Assembly (NCBI RefSeq): GCF_024297145.1
Contig: NZ_JANCTC010000016.1
Span: 1 to 64,000, forward strand
Origin: Mesorhizobium sp. LMG 17147
GTDB taxonomy: Bacteria > Pseudomonadota > Alphaproteobacteria > Rhizobiales > Rhizobiaceae
DNA length: 64,000 nt
Direction of reading: 5' to 3'
Position numbers and translations under genes: made by a program. The notes under the pieces were generated by a model that was not told where the DNA came from, searched no databases, and was given only the letters and a program-made list of their open reading frames with translations. Every line of letters begins with the position of its first letter. The stretch's first letter is position 1. Shown here piece after piece: positions 53,569-63,183 of this stretch.

Positions 53569-55189
53569 CGGTCCCGCCTCGCGCGAAAAAGGCAAGGATC
53601 TGCTTCAGATCCGCAATCTGCATGTGGAGGGTTTCTCGGACGAGCGGTGGCATCCCATTGTCCGCGGGGTCGATCTGGCGCTGAAACGGGGGGAGGTTCT
53701 TGGCCTGATCGGCGAGTCAGGCGCCGGCAAATCCACCATTGGCCTCGCGGCGATGGGTTACGCCAAGCCGGGCTGCCGTATTACACGGGGCTCGATCCTG
53801 TTCGACGGGATCGATCTTCTGGCACTCAGCGAAACAGGGCGGCGGCGTCTCAGAGGCTCCCGTATCGCCTATGTCGCGCAAAGCGCCGCGGCCTCTTTCA
53901 ATCCGGCCCACCGGCTCCTCGACCAGACTGTCGAAACAGTGGTAGCGCATGGGATTGCCAGCCGAGAGAAAGCGAACCGGAGTGCCGTCGATCTTTATCG
54001 GCGTCTTCAGCTTCCAGACCCGGAGACCATCGGCTTTCGCTATCCTCATCAGGTTGCCGGCGGACAGTTGCAACGAGCAATGACCGCGATGGCGATGGCC
54101 TGTCGTCCGGACCTCATCGTCTTCGACGAGCCAACGACGGCGCTCGATGTGACGACACAGGTCGAAGTTCTCGCCTCCATCCGCAACATCGTGGAGGAAT
54201 TCAACACCGCTGCAATCTATGTGACGCATGATCTGGCGGTGGTGGCGCAAATGGCGGACCGAATCATGGTTTTGCGCCATGGACTTACCGTGGAGGAGGC
54301 AGAAACGCGCCAGATGCTCGCTTCGCCCAGCCAGGAATATACCAAAACGCTCTGGGCCGTGCGCAAGCTCGCCAAGCCCGAAGTTCCGGCCGATGAATAT
54401 CTGCTTACGATAGACAACGTCACCGCGGCTTACGCGCGGACGGTCAAGGTGCTCCAGAATGTCTCAATCAAAGTTCCACGTGGAAGAACAGTGGCTGTGG
54501 TCGGCGAGTCCGGTTCCGGGAAATCGACACTCGCTCGCGTCGTAACCGGCCTGCTACCGCCGCTTTCAGGGTCGATTTCCTTTGCCGGCCAGGCCCTTTC
54601 CAAGGCCCTGAAAACGCGCCCAAAAGAGATCCTGCGCCGCATACAGATGATTTATCAAATGCCCGACAACGCGCTAAATCCGCGCCAGACGGTCGAAGAA
54701 GTCATAGCTCGTCCGCTTGAATTCTACCTCGGCCTCAAGGGTGCGCAGCGGGATCGGCGGATCGGCGAACTCATGCACATGGTCGAGATGAGCGAAACTT
54801 ACCTTGACCGTCTGCCGGCCGAATTATCGGGGGGCCAGAAGCAGCGCGTTTGTATCGCCCGGGCGTTGGCCGCCGATCCGGAGCTCATCATCTGCGACGA
54901 AATCACGTCCGCGCTCGACCAGATTGTGCAGGAGGAAATCCTGAAGCTCTTAATGCGGCTTCAGCGCGAGCTCGGCATGAGCTACATTTTCATCACCCAC
55001 GACATTGCCATCGTGCGAGCGATCGCCGACGAAATTGTGGTCATGCACCAGGGCAAAGTCGTTGAGCAGGGATTAAAGAGCGAAATTCTCACGCCGCCGC
55101 ATGCCCCCTATACCGAGCGGCTTTTATCCTCCGTGCCGGAAATGGATCCGGACTGGCTCACAAGGCTGCTGGCCAGCCGGAGGATGTGA
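53558..55189 (+). CDS. Dual ABC ATPase (DppD-DppF fusion)
   Basis: 543 residues from ATG 53558. The first domain (about 15-260) has Walker A GESGAGKST, signature VAGGQLQRAMTAMA, Walker B IVFDEPTTALD and H-loop YVTHD. The second domain (about 285-530) has GESGSGKST, LSGGQKQRVCIARAL, a Walker B reading ICDEITSALD, and FITHD. The first signature has Ala where most have Ser (VAGGQ), and the second Walker B has DEIT instead of DEPT. Fused ATPases of this sort pair with DppBC-like permeases. Confidence 0.92.
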   Translation: MKGSGPASREKGKDLLQIRNLHVEGFSDERWHPIVRGVDLALKRGEVLGLIGESGAGKSTIGLAAMGYAKPGCRITRGSILFDGIDLLALSETGRRRLRGSRIAYVAQSAAASFNPAHRLLDQTVETVVAHGIASREKANRSAVDLYRRLQLPDPETIGFRYPHQVAGGQLQRAMTAMAMACRPDLIVFDEPTTALDVTTQVEVLASIRNIVEEFNTAAIYVTHDLAVVAQMADRIMVLRHGLTVEEAETRQMLASPSQEYTKTLWAVRKLAKPEVPADEYLLTIDNVTAAYARTVKVLQNVSIKVPRGRTVAVVGESGSGKSTLARVVTGLLPPLSGSISFAGQALSKALKTRPKEILRRIQMIYQMPDNALNPRQTVEEVIARPLEFYLGLKGAQRDRRIGELMHMVEMSETYLDRLPAELSGGQKQRVCIARALAADPELIICDEITSALDQIVQEEILKLLMRLQRELGMSYIFITHDIAIVRAIADEIVVMHQGKVVEQGLKSEILTPPHAPYTERLLSSVPEMDPDWLTRLLASRRM

Positions 55190-55355
55190 TAGTCGGACAG
55201 TGCGTCGCGTGTCTTCCATGTCGGCACGGTTTACAGCCTCGCTGTCGGCGCTCGGCGATGCAGCGTCGCCCGTCCATACGAGGATAGCGACCCTTTGCCG
55301 TCACTCGGTTTTCTGAGAGCATGATGGACTACTGCGATGCGGGAGCCGAGATTCC

Positions 55356-56213
55356 ATGCCGACAAGAAGCGATGCTAGTGAAGCGCGCCGGTGGTTTGCC
55401 GAAGACCTGCGGGTCTCGTCACCGGTCTTGCACAACCCTGCTGTCATCGAGGCCTTCGCAAAGGTTCCGCGCGAACACTACCTTGGCAGCGGGCCATGGC
55501 GTATCCATTCGAGATTGCAGATCGGGGCGGTCCATACCAGCCCTTCAGCCGCACTTCATGAGATTTACCACGACGTTCTGGTCTCACTTGACGAAAAGCG
55601 CGGATTAAACAGCGGTTTGCCGTCGCTTTGGGCCTTGGTGTTCGACCATGTGAACATCGCTCCCGGCCAGACCGTCCTTCAGGTAGGCGCCGGTGTCGGC
55701 TATTTCACCGCCCTCCTCGCTGAACTGACGGGTTCTGAAGGACGCGTGATTGCCTATGAGATCGACGAAGAACTCGCCCGGCGCGCGCAAAGCAATCTTG
55801 CTCATTATGCCCATGTCGAAGTGGTATCCGGTGATGCAACGCACGCAGTTGATCTGCCGGACCTCGATGTCGTTGTCGCCTTTGCCGGAGTGACGCACGT
55901 GCCGGAACGGTGGCTTTCAAATTTGTCCGACGCTGGCCGGATGGCGCTGCCGTTCACGGGCGAAGACCAACGAGGCTTCATGATGCTTCTGGAAAGGGCT
56001 GGCGATACCTTTCCCGTACGGCCACTTGTGCCATGCGGGTTTTACCCCTGCAGCGGAGCCAGGCGCATTGACGAAGAAAAGGCCTTGAAGGCTGCCCTCA
56101 AGGGGGCCCGAGGCAAAGTCACCGGTCTCGCGCAATATCATCGAGGCCGACCAGCAAACGGCATCGAGAACGCTTGGCTGGTGACTGAGACGTACTGGAT
56201 TTCGAAGGCCTAG
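55356..56213 (+). CDS. Protein-L-isoaspartate O-methyltransferase-like protein
   Basis: 285 residues. SAM-binding motif I is TVLQVGAGVGYFTALLAEL near residue 110, followed by VIAYEIDEELARRAQSNL and VEVVSGDATHAVDLP. The N-terminal region includes the VPREHYLG and IGAVHTSPSAALHEIYHD stretches used by PCMT to bind substrate. It should methylate isoaspartyl or a related carboxylate, possibly in protein repair. The C-terminus is longer than in E. coli Pcm (208 residues), so the substrate could differ. It faces ftsH convergently. Confidence 0.8.
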   Translation: MPTRSDASEARRWFAEDLRVSSPVLHNPAVIEAFAKVPREHYLGSGPWRIHSRLQIGAVHTSPSAALHEIYHDVLVSLDEKRGLNSGLPSLWALVFDHVNIAPGQTVLQVGAGVGYFTALLAELTGSEGRVIAYEIDEELARRAQSNLAHYAHVEVVSGDATHAVDLPDLDVVVAFAGVTHVPERWLSNLSDAGRMALPFTGEDQRGFMMLLERAGDTFPVRPLVPCGFYPCSGARRIDEEKALKAALKGARGKVTGLAQYHRGRPANGIENAWLVTETYWISKA

Positions 56214-56303
56214 AGATCGACATCAATGTCGCGTGTCGCCGTCGTAGCGTGCGGCACGGCTTTCCAAGGGCGATCCATCCGTCGGGAGCAGTCCTGGGCA
56301 TTG

Positions 56304-58235
56304 TCATTGCGTCCGAAATTTCCCCGGTCCGCGCGTGGGGATTGCGGCCGCGGTCCTGGCCGGCTGCAGCACAGGCTTCCTCTTGTCCGACGACTGACCA
56401 GACCCATCCCGTGCAACACGATCCGCCGAGACGTCTCCGACCAGCGACGCAAGTTCGGTCTCGTCGAGCGTCTCGGTCTCGAGCAGCCTGCGTGCCGCCC
56501 TTTCCAGCACGTCGCGCCGCTCGGTGAGCAGGCCGACGGTTCGTTCGAACGCGGCCGCCACAATGTCGTGTACTTCCGTGTCGATGGCATCGGCGGCGGC
56601 TTCGCCGTAATCGTGCTCGCGCGGTCCGCCGGCGAGCGGGTTGGGGCTCAGGAAGGAGCGTGGGTCTTTTTCCAGCGCCACGTGCCCGAGTTTTGCCGAC
56701 ATGCCGTAACGCGTCACCATGGCGCGCGCTATGTCGGTTACCTTGGCGAGATCATCGGCGGCTCCGGTAGACAGATGGCCGAATACGATCCATTCGGCCG
56801 CCCTGCCGCCGAGCAGCACCGCCATCTTGTTGTCCAGCTCCTCGCGTGTCATCAGGAAGCGGTCCTCGGTCGGACGCTGGATAGTGTAGCCGAGCGCGCC
56901 GACGCCGCGTGGTATGATCGACACCTTGTGCACCGGGTCGACGCCAGGCAGCGCCATGGCTACCAGCGCATGACCCATTTCATGATAGGCGACGATCTCG
57001 CGTTCCTTCGGGTTCAGGAGCCGGTTGCGCTTCTCCAGTCCCGCGACGATGCGCTCCACCGCATTGTTGAAATCGTCCATCGTTACCGCATCCGCCTTGC
57101 GGCGCGTGGCGAGCAACGTCGCCTCGTTCACAAGATTGGCCAGGTCAGCACCGGTGAACCCGGGCGTCAGCGCGGCCACTTTTTCCGCATCGACGTCCGT
57201 CGCCAGCTTGGCCTTGCTCATGTGGACCTGCAGGATCTTGATGCGACCCTGCTTGTCGGGCCGGTCGACCAATACCTGGCGGTCGAATCGGCCGGCGCGC
57301 AGAAGGGCCGGGTCAAGGATTTCAGGACGGTTCGTTGCGGCCAGCAGCACCACGCCGATCTGTGGGTCGAAACCGTCGAGTTCGACGAGAAGCTGGTTGA
57401 GCGTCTGCTCCTTTTCGTCATGCCCGCCGACCATGGTCCCGCGGGCGCGGCCAAGAGCATCGAGCTCGTCGATGAATATGATGGCGGGAGCCTTGGACCG
57501 CGCCTGCTCGAAAAGATCGCGCACACGCGCGGCCCCGACCCCCACGAACATCTCGACGAACTCCGAACCGGAGATCGAAAAGAACGGAACCTTGGCTTCG
57601 CCCGCGACGGCCTTGGCGAGCAGGGTTTTGCCCGTCCCCGGCGGCCCGACCAGCAGCACGCCCTTGGGCATGCGTCCTCCGAGGCGGCCGTATTCGCCCG
57701 GGTTCTTGAGAAAATCCACAATCTCCTGCAGCTCGGCCTTGGCCTCGTCGACCCCCGCCACATCGTCGAAGGTCACGCCGGTATTGGCTTCGACATAGAT
57801 TCTGGCCTTGCTCCTGCCAATTTGCATCAACCCGCCGACGCCGCCGTCCATGCGCCTTAGAAGCAGCATCCACAGGCCAAAGAAGACGACCACCGGCACA
57901 ACCCAGGAAAGCAGGTCGCCCAGGAAGGTGCTTTCGACCTGGCCAGTCACAGTGACGCCGTGTTCCTGCAGGTCACGGGCGAGGTTCGGCTCGACGCGTG
58001 TGGTGATAAACAGCGGCCTGCCGTCTTGCGGCTCCTTGAAGCGGCCCTGGATGAATCGGTCCGAAACCTGCACCTCGGCGATTTTGCCGGCGTTCAGCAG
58101 GGCCTCGAACTGGCTGTACGGTATCTGGGCGACGTGTTGCGTCGTGGCATAGATGTACTGGACGACCATCACGCCCACGAATGCCGCGATCCAGTACCAG
58201 ATATTGAACTGGGTCTTTCTGTTGCTCATGTCCAT
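56304..58235 (-). CDS. ftsH: ATP-dependent zinc metalloprotease FtsH-like
   Basis: 643 residues from ATG 58235 (GGAGG nine bases upstream). Two membrane helices at about 11-30 and 108-127 flank a periplasmic domain. The AAA module has Walker A GPPGTGKT (197-204), Walker B IIFIDE (252-257) and the second region of homology at about 298-318. The zinc motif HEMGH is at 418-422. It should degrade membrane and soluble proteins. Its position beside Kai and stress genes, not hflX-type or tilS-type genes, suggests an accessory rather than housekeeping FtsH. Confidence 0.93.
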   Translation of the reverse strand: MDMSNRKTQFNIWYWIAAFVGVMVVQYIYATTQHVAQIPYSQFEALLNAGKIAEVQVSDRFIQGRFKEPQDGRPLFITTRVEPNLARDLQEHGVTVTGQVESTFLGDLLSWVVPVVVFFGLWMLLLRRMDGGVGGLMQIGRSKARIYVEANTGVTFDDVAGVDEAKAELQEIVDFLKNPGEYGRLGGRMPKGVLLVGPPGTGKTLLAKAVAGEAKVPFFSISGSEFVEMFVGVGAARVRDLFEQARSKAPAIIFIDELDALGRARGTMVGGHDEKEQTLNQLLVELDGFDPQIGVVLLAATNRPEILDPALLRAGRFDRQVLVDRPDKQGRIKILQVHMSKAKLATDVDAEKVAALTPGFTGADLANLVNEATLLATRRKADAVTMDDFNNAVERIVAGLEKRNRLLNPKEREIVAYHEMGHALVAMALPGVDPVHKVSIIPRGVGALGYTIQRPTEDRFLMTREELDNKMAVLLGGRAAEWIVFGHLSTGAADDLAKVTDIARAMVTRYGMSAKLGHVALEKDPRSFLSPNPLAGGPREHDYGEAAADAIDTEVHDIVAAAFERTVGLLTERRDVLERAARRLLETETLDETELASLVGDVSADRVARDGSGQSSDKRKPVLQPARTAAAIPTRGPGKFRTQ

Positions 58236-58351
58236 GGCGGCCTCCACAGGGAAACGGATATAGGTCGCCCAACCCGCGCGGCATCGGTGTAGGCCAGGTC
58301 CGGCGCAAAAAAGTGGGAGGCCCAGACCGGCCGGCGACGACAATGGGTCGG

Positions 58352-59134
58352 TCATTGTTCTTTCCTGTGCGGCATGCCCGGCCCACCTGTCACGCCGTTT
58401 TCCTCCGCCGGATAGACCCCCTTCAAGACGTCGTTGAAATGATGGCTGACGGCCGCATTGCACTCGCAGGCATGCGAGCGCAACCCTTCTGGACTGCGTA
58501 CCGCAAGCCGGGAGCGCCGGGTTTCGATGACGCCGCGCTGCCTCAGGTCTCGAATGACTCGGCTCAGATAGGAGCGGCCGACCCCCAGCATTGTTGCAAG
58601 CTGTTCCTGCGTCACCGCCAGGTTTTCGGCGCCTGTCCGTTCTGTCGCGGCCAACAGCCATCTTGCCGTGCGCTGTTCGATCGAATGCGCTGCGCTGCAG
58701 GCGACGGATTGGAATACCTGCGCCATCAGGCAATCGGCGTAGCGGGCAAACAGGTGACGCAATGTCAAGGACCGCAATTTGGCTTCTTCGAGATGGTGCA
58801 GGTCGATCCTGAAGAATGAACCGCCGAGTTGAACTTCGGCCCGTGCATACGCCGGAAGTCTCCCTTGACTGACGATGCCGCCGACCGCTCCTTCACGTCC
58901 GATGAGCGCAGTCTCGATCGCTCGCCCGTCGCTCAGCACGACGCGGTAGGAGACCAGGGCCGATCCGCGAGGGAAGTAGGCGTAACGGACTGCATCGCCT
59001 GGCTCGTGCAGCAAGGTCCCGGCGGGCGCCGACCATTGTTCGAGCCTCCGTTCCAGGATCTCCCAGTCGTCGGCTCTGAGGGCCCGAAGCAGGTTGTTTC
59101 CGATCGGGTCTGGTTGTTTTCGAGGGTTCTCCAT
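58352..59134 (-). CDS. Crp/Fnr-family transcriptional regulator
   Basis: 260 residues. The N-terminal part is a cyclic-nucleotide-binding-like domain (GTLLHEPGDAVRYAYFPRGSALVS). The C-terminal Crp-type HTH is at about 165-225 (EQLATMLGVGRSYLSRVIRDLRQ). There is no Fnr-type N-terminal cysteine cluster and no obvious cAMP-binding Arg-Ser signature, so the signal is unknown. It is divergent from kaiB, with a 258-base gap, and probably controls that operon. Confidence 0.88.
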   Translation of the reverse strand: MENPRKQPDPIGNNLLRALRADDWEILERRLEQWSAPAGTLLHEPGDAVRYAYFPRGSALVSYRVVLSDGRAIETALIGREGAVGGIVSQGRLPAYARAEVQLGGSFFRIDLHHLEEAKLRSLTLRHLFARYADCLMAQVFQSVACSAAHSIEQRTARWLLAATERTGAENLAVTQEQLATMLGVGRSYLSRVIRDLRQRGVIETRRSRLAVRSPEGLRSHACECNAAVSHHFNDVLKGVYPAEENGVTGGPGMPHRKEQ

Positions 59135-59392
59135 CGCGCTCCTCCTTCCAAATGGCGGCGTTTACAACGGACGGCGCGGAGAAATGTTCAAAAGTGCGCA
59201 GACGAGGCGGGCGCGGCTATCTACACATTGCACAGGGGCGCTGATCCAGGCCTCACCGAGCGCGAGCCGTGGTGCATCGGCTTCCAGGCAGACCGACGGC
59301 TGCTGAGGGAAGAAAAATGCCGGCGACTGGATTCCGTGGCGTGGCGCCTCGTGCACGCCAAAAACTGCAACTCCCTGCAGCAAGGCGTGAAC
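59135..59392. other. Divergent regulatory gap between Crp/Fnr-like gene and kaiB
   Basis: 258 bases between the two starts. I see no gene here and no clear Crp/Fnr palindrome (TTGAT-N4-ATCAA) or strong hairpin. The promoters of both directions must be in it. Confidence 0.35.
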
Positions 59393-59713
59393 ATGAGCGT
59401 CAGTGACCGGTCCAATCCAGGGGCCAACGGCCTGCTTCGACTCTATGTCGCCGGCGATGGGCCGGGCGCCCGCCGGGCGCTGGAAAGCCGTCTGAGGATC
59501 GTGGAGGAGTTGGCCGGCGGTATCGAAATCCAGGTCGTCGACGTCCTCGCGCATCCTGAAGAGGCGGAAAGGGCCGGCATTCTGGCGACGCCGACGCTCT
59601 CGGATGAGTCAACCACTCCTCCGCGCCGGCTGATTGGCGACATCAGCAACATCACTCAGGTTCTCGACTATTTCGGTTATCGCAAGAAGGACAGTGGCTA
59701 TGACCACAGCTGA
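59393..59713 (+). CDS. kaiB: KaiB-like clock-associated protein
   Basis: 106 residues. The thioredoxin-like KaiB fold is clear from LLRLYVAGDGPGARRALESRL, the central IQVVDVLAHPEEAE and the late ILATPTLSDESTTPPRRLIGDIS run, which align with cyanobacterial KaiB. It should bind KaiC and affect its phosphorylation state. It overlaps the kaiC start by 14 bases and so is co-translated with it. There is no kaiA gene in the window. Confidence 0.92.
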   Translation: MSVSDRSNPGANGLLRLYVAGDGPGARRALESRLRIVEELAGGIEIQVVDVLAHPEEAERAGILATPTLSDESTTPPRRLIGDISNITQVLDYFGYRKKDSGYDHS

Positions 59714-61187
59714 AGAGATCCTCATCGATCCTGTGCTCGAACGCGTCAGGACCGGTATCGAGGCATTCGACGATCTTGTGATGGGCGGCCTGCCGCGCGG
59801 GCGCACCACGATCGTCGGAGGCACGCCGGGCAGTGGCAAGACTGTGTTTGCGACGCAGTTTTTGGCCCACGGCATCACCGTGCTCGACGAGCCCGGCGTC
59901 TTCGTCACGTTCGAGGAATCGCCGGTCGAGATCGAGGTCAACATGGCCAGCTTCGGCTGGGACATCCGCCGTTGGCGCGAGATGAACAAGCTGGTCTTCG
60001 TCGACGCCAGCCCGCGTGACCACGACCAGATGATTATCGGCAATTTCGATTTGTCAGGTTTGCTGACGCGTGTCCTGCACGCTGCGCGACAGGCCGCGGC
60101 GAAGCGCATCGTGCTGGATTCCGTCACGCAACTGTTCGACCACTTCGTGGCCGAGCAGACATCGGTGCGTCGGGAGCTCCTTCGCACCGCGACGGCGCTA
60201 AAGAGGGATGGTTTGACGGTGCTGATGACCGCCGAACGCAACAGCGAGTATGGCGAGATCTCCCGCCACCGGATCGAGGAGTTCGTTGCCGACAACGTGG
60301 TAATCCTGCGCAACGCACTCGACCGCGAGCGGCGCAGGCGCACGATCGAAGTTCTCAAGATGCGGGGCAGCCGCCACGTCGAGGGCGAGGTGCCGATCAC
60401 GCTTGTGGTGAAGCAAGGCATAGTGGCGGTGCCATTGTCTTCATTGCGGCTCGAGCAGCAATCCAGCACCAAGCGGGTGACGAGCGGCAATCCGGAACTC
60501 GACAGGATGTGTGGCGGTGGATTCTTCCGCGACAGCGTCACCCTCGTCAGCGGTGCGACGGGCACCGGAAAGACGCTGCTGGTGACAAACTTTCTGGCAG
60601 GCGGCGCAGCGGCTGGCGAACGTGCCTTGCTGGTCGGCTACGAAGAGAGCCGCGGCCAGCTGTTCCGCAATGCGCGCGGCTGGGGCGTCGACTTCGAGGC
60701 CATGGAGGCGGATGGCCGGCTTAAGGTCGTTTGCATTTACCCGGAAGCGCAGAACTTGCCGGACCACCTGTTGATGATCCGCGAGCTCGTTGAGGAGTTC
60801 AACCCTGACCGGATCGCTATCGACAGCCTGTCGGCATTGGAACGGATCGCACCAGAGACCGGTTTCCGTGAATTCCTGATCAGCCTCACTTCCTTCATCA
60901 AGAAACACGAGATCGCTGGCCTTTGCACGGCCACCAACAAATCGCTCGTCGGCGGCCAGAGTGCCAGCGAACAGCATATTTCAACCCTCACGGACTCGAT
61001 CATCCTGTTGCGGTACATCCAGGAAGGGGATTTCATGCATCGGGGGATCATGGTGCTGAAAATGCGCGGCAGCGAGCATGACAAGCAGATTCGGCGCTTC
61101 ACAATCGACGGCGCCGGCATGCATCTCGGTCAGCCCTTCGACGGCGCACCGGACGTGTTCGGCGACTCCGCCGCGTCCTCGGCGTGA
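59700..61187 (+). CDS. kaiC: KaiC-like circadian clock ATPase/autokinase
   Basis: 495 residues from ATG 59700 (AGAAGGA upstream). The two RecA-like domains are complete: Walker A at 40-48 and 285-292, catalytic glutamates 72-73 and 315-316. The phosphosites are conserved as Ser428-Thr429 in HISTLTDS, corresponding to Ser431-Thr432 of Synechococcus. The C-terminus is about 24 residues shorter than Synechococcus KaiC (519), lacking much of the KaiA-binding tail. It probably cycles without KaiA. A histidine kinase follows directly. Confidence 0.94.
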   Translation: MTTAEEILIDPVLERVRTGIEAFDDLVMGGLPRGRTTIVGGTPGSGKTVFATQFLAHGITVLDEPGVFVTFEESPVEIEVNMASFGWDIRRWREMNKLVFVDASPRDHDQMIIGNFDLSGLLTRVLHAARQAAAKRIVLDSVTQLFDHFVAEQTSVRRELLRTATALKRDGLTVLMTAERNSEYGEISRHRIEEFVADNVVILRNALDRERRRRTIEVLKMRGSRHVEGEVPITLVVKQGIVAVPLSSLRLEQQSSTKRVTSGNPELDRMCGGGFFRDSVTLVSGATGTGKTLLVTNFLAGGAAAGERALLVGYEESRGQLFRNARGWGVDFEAMEADGRLKVVCIYPEAQNLPDHLLMIRELVEEFNPDRIAIDSLSALERIAPETGFREFLISLTSFIKKHEIAGLCTATNKSLVGGQSASEQHISTLTDSIILLRYIQEGDFMHRGIMVLKMRGSEHDKQIRRFTIDGAGMHLGQPFDGAPDVFGDSAASSA

Positions 61188-61198
61188 GGAGCGTTGAG

Positions 61199-62341
61199 AT
61201 GGCGCGCGGCGCAGCCGAAATCTTGGACCAATACAGCGACGCAAGTCTGGCGGGCATCAGCCAGCTTGACTTCCGACGGCTGATCGAAACCACGGCCGAC
61301 GGGGTTCTCGTCGTCGATCTGTCGGGAACGGTGCTTTATGCAAATCCGGCGGGGGCCGCGATCTTCGGTTATCCGGCTGCCGATCTCGTCCACATTCCCC
61401 TCGGGCGGCCAGTCATATCGGGTGAAACCACGGAAATCACCGTCCACAGGCCCAATCGAGCACCAGCCGAAGTGGAAATGAGGACGGTTGAGCTTAGCTG
61501 GGACGGTAGGCCGGCGCTGCTTGCCAGTGTTCGCGACGTCTCCGCGCAACGCGCGCAGCAGGAGCGTCGACGTCAATCACAAAAGCTCGAAGCGGTCGGC
61601 CGGCTCGCCGCCGGCATCGTTCACGACATCAACAATCTGCTCGCGGTGTTCGAATCGGGGCTGCGACTGCTTCAGAAGCAGCTGCGCGACGATCCTGCCA
61701 ATCCAAACACGGCGATTTTGATCGAAGAGTTGCTCAAACGAACGCAAAACGGCGGTGCGCTCACGCAGCAATTGCTCGCGTTCTCTCGCGGACAGTCGCT
61801 GTATCCGGAGACAATCGACCTGAATGGACGAATCGAAGCCGTCACGATGCTGCTGGAGCGGACGCTGGGGAACGGGATCCGCATCAGCCTTGAGCTGGAT
61901 CCGGCACTTGGCCCTGTCCTCGTCGACGCCAATCAGCTGGACGTCGCCATCCTGAACCTGGCTGTGAATGCCAAGGACGCGATGGCCGGCAGGGGCACGC
62001 TGGCGATCGAGACCAGCGACACTCCCGACGACATCGAAGACGTGGCCGCTCTGGCTGCTTCTTTCGTTCGGGTCACGGTCAGCGATACGGGGTGCGGGAT
62101 GAGCAAGGAGGTCCTGGCCCAAGTGTTCGAGCCGTTCTTTACCACCAAGGCGGATGGCCGCGGAACCGGACTTGGGCTTAGCCAGGTTTACGGCTTCATC
62201 AAGCAGTCTGGGGGCCATGTTCGGATCGAGAGTGCGGTCGGCGAGGGAACAAGCGTTCATCTCTTTCTTCCCCGCGCGCCCAGCACAGGAAATCACGAGC
62301 CGCAAATGCAGGGCGAGATCCGGCTTAATACACGTCGGTGA
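61199..62341 (+). CDS. PAS-domain sensor histidine kinase
   Basis: 380 residues from ATG 61199, with GAGGAG upstream (a GTG at 61184 overlaps the kaiC stop). PAS domain at about 27-130 (FRRLIETTADGVLVVDLSGTVLY), HisKA with VHDINNLL near residue 160, and the ATPase domain with N-box LNLAVNAKDAM, DTGCGMS and FEPFFTTKADGRGTGLGLS. No transmembrane helix is seen, so it is cytoplasmic. It has no receiver domain and its partner response regulator is not in the window. It may relay KaiC output. Confidence 0.9.
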   Translation: MARGAAEILDQYSDASLAGISQLDFRRLIETTADGVLVVDLSGTVLYANPAGAAIFGYPAADLVHIPLGRPVISGETTEITVHRPNRAPAEVEMRTVELSWDGRPALLASVRDVSAQRAQQERRRQSQKLEAVGRLAAGIVHDINNLLAVFESGLRLLQKQLRDDPANPNTAILIEELLKRTQNGGALTQQLLAFSRGQSLYPETIDLNGRIEAVTMLLERTLGNGIRISLELDPALGPVLVDANQLDVAILNLAVNAKDAMAGRGTLAIETSDTPDDIEDVAALAASFVRVTVSDTGCGMSKEVLAQVFEPFFTTKADGRGTGLGLSQVYGFIKQSGGHVRIESAVGEGTSVHLFLPRAPSTGNHEPQMQGEIRLNTRR

Positions 62342-62461
62342 AAAGGCGGCCCTGTGTTTCGGCTACCGATGTGCCTGGCCGCAACGCCTGCAACGGCAGA
62401 CCGCATCCATGGCGGTTGAAAAAAAGCGAGCCCGGAAATCCAGGCCCGCCGGCGATGCTGG

Positions 62462-62827
62462 TCAGGCCGTTGAAAGCGGACGGTCGCCGAAGAACCAGAG
62501 GCTTCCGGCAGCCAGGGCCGCCACGATGACGCCCACGATCACATGAGCCCACATGGCCGCTGCCAGGGCCGAAAAACCGAGGGCCCAAGGCGAGATCAGC
62601 GTCCACAGCCCAACCACCAGGTTTGCCCATTCCTCATAGGCATGGAACGCAACCAGCGCACCCACGGCGATCAGGGCGATCACCGCACCGGCGATCCAGG
62701 CGTTCCAGGCTGCATGGGGTTCAGCCGCAAAGCCGAGATACCAAGGCGACAGGACCAGCGCTATGCCGGCGATCACATTGACGATATCGATCACCGGACG
62801 TTTTTCAGCTTTCAGCCATTTCTCCAT
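62462..62827 (-). CDS. SPW-repeat membrane protein
   Basis: 121 residues with four hydrophobic helices arranged as two repeats: IVNVIAGIALVLSPWYLGF and WANLVVGLWTLISPWALGF, each ending in the SPW-x2-GF motif of PF03779. The function of this family is unknown. It is convergent with the histidine kinase, and its start overlaps the end of the omega-like gene. Confidence 0.88.
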   Translation of the reverse strand: MEKWLKAEKRPVIDIVNVIAGIALVLSPWYLGFAAEPHAAWNAWIAGAVIALIAVGALVAFHAYEEWANLVVGLWTLISPWALGFSALAAAMWAHVIVGVIVAALAAGSLWFFGDRPLSTA

Positions 62828-63174
62828 TGTTCATCCTCCTTTCTTGACCTTATCAGTGCACCGCCCTCTGAGCGAAGGCGGGTGCGGCAGCCAGGGATTG
62901 CCCTTCGCCACCGCGAAGCTTTTCTTCGTCGGCCGGGCCGAACCCGGCCATCGCGCGGAACCGAACCGGCCAGAACGAAGGGCTTGACCTCGTCGGGCTG
63001 GAAGCGGTTGCCGGCGATCTCGCGCAGGGCGAGTTCGACGGGCACGGTCACTTTGTCGGACAGGCGAGGCTCAGCGCCCCGGGTGAGCGCACGAGCCCGC
63101 CCCGCCGCGGCGACGGCCAGTGCGAAACGGTTCGGCACGGTATTTTCACAATCGAGCACGATCAGCGGATCCAT
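62812..63174 (-). CDS. RNA polymerase omega (RpoZ)-like protein
   Basis: 120 residues as read. Residues 1-60 resemble omega: MDPLIVLDCENTVPNRFALAV, then the AAAGRARALTRGAEPRL stretch and VELALREIAGNRF. This compares with the DCxxxVPNRFxL, RARxxxxG and ALREIA pattern of RpoZ. The window shows no spoT neighbour, so it is likely a second copy. The tail after residue 70 is very Arg-rich. Shifting one frame there gives a more ordinary tail (AGFGPADEEKLRGGE), so a frameshift near 62955 is possible. Confidence 0.7.
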   Translation of the reverse strand: MDPLIVLDCENTVPNRFALAVAAAGRARALTRGAEPRLSDKVTVPVELALREIAGNRFQPDEVKPFVLAGSVPRDGRVRPGRRRKASRWRRAIPGCRTRLRSEGGALIRSRKEDEQWRNG

Positions 63175-63183
63175 GACGGCACC

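Noticed and set aside
58236-58733. N-terminal extension of FtsH to 809 residues
   Set aside because: The extra 166 residues are antisense to the Crp/Fnr gene and Arg-rich. The ATG at 58235 has a GGAGG site and gives the normal FtsH N-terminus with its first membrane helix.
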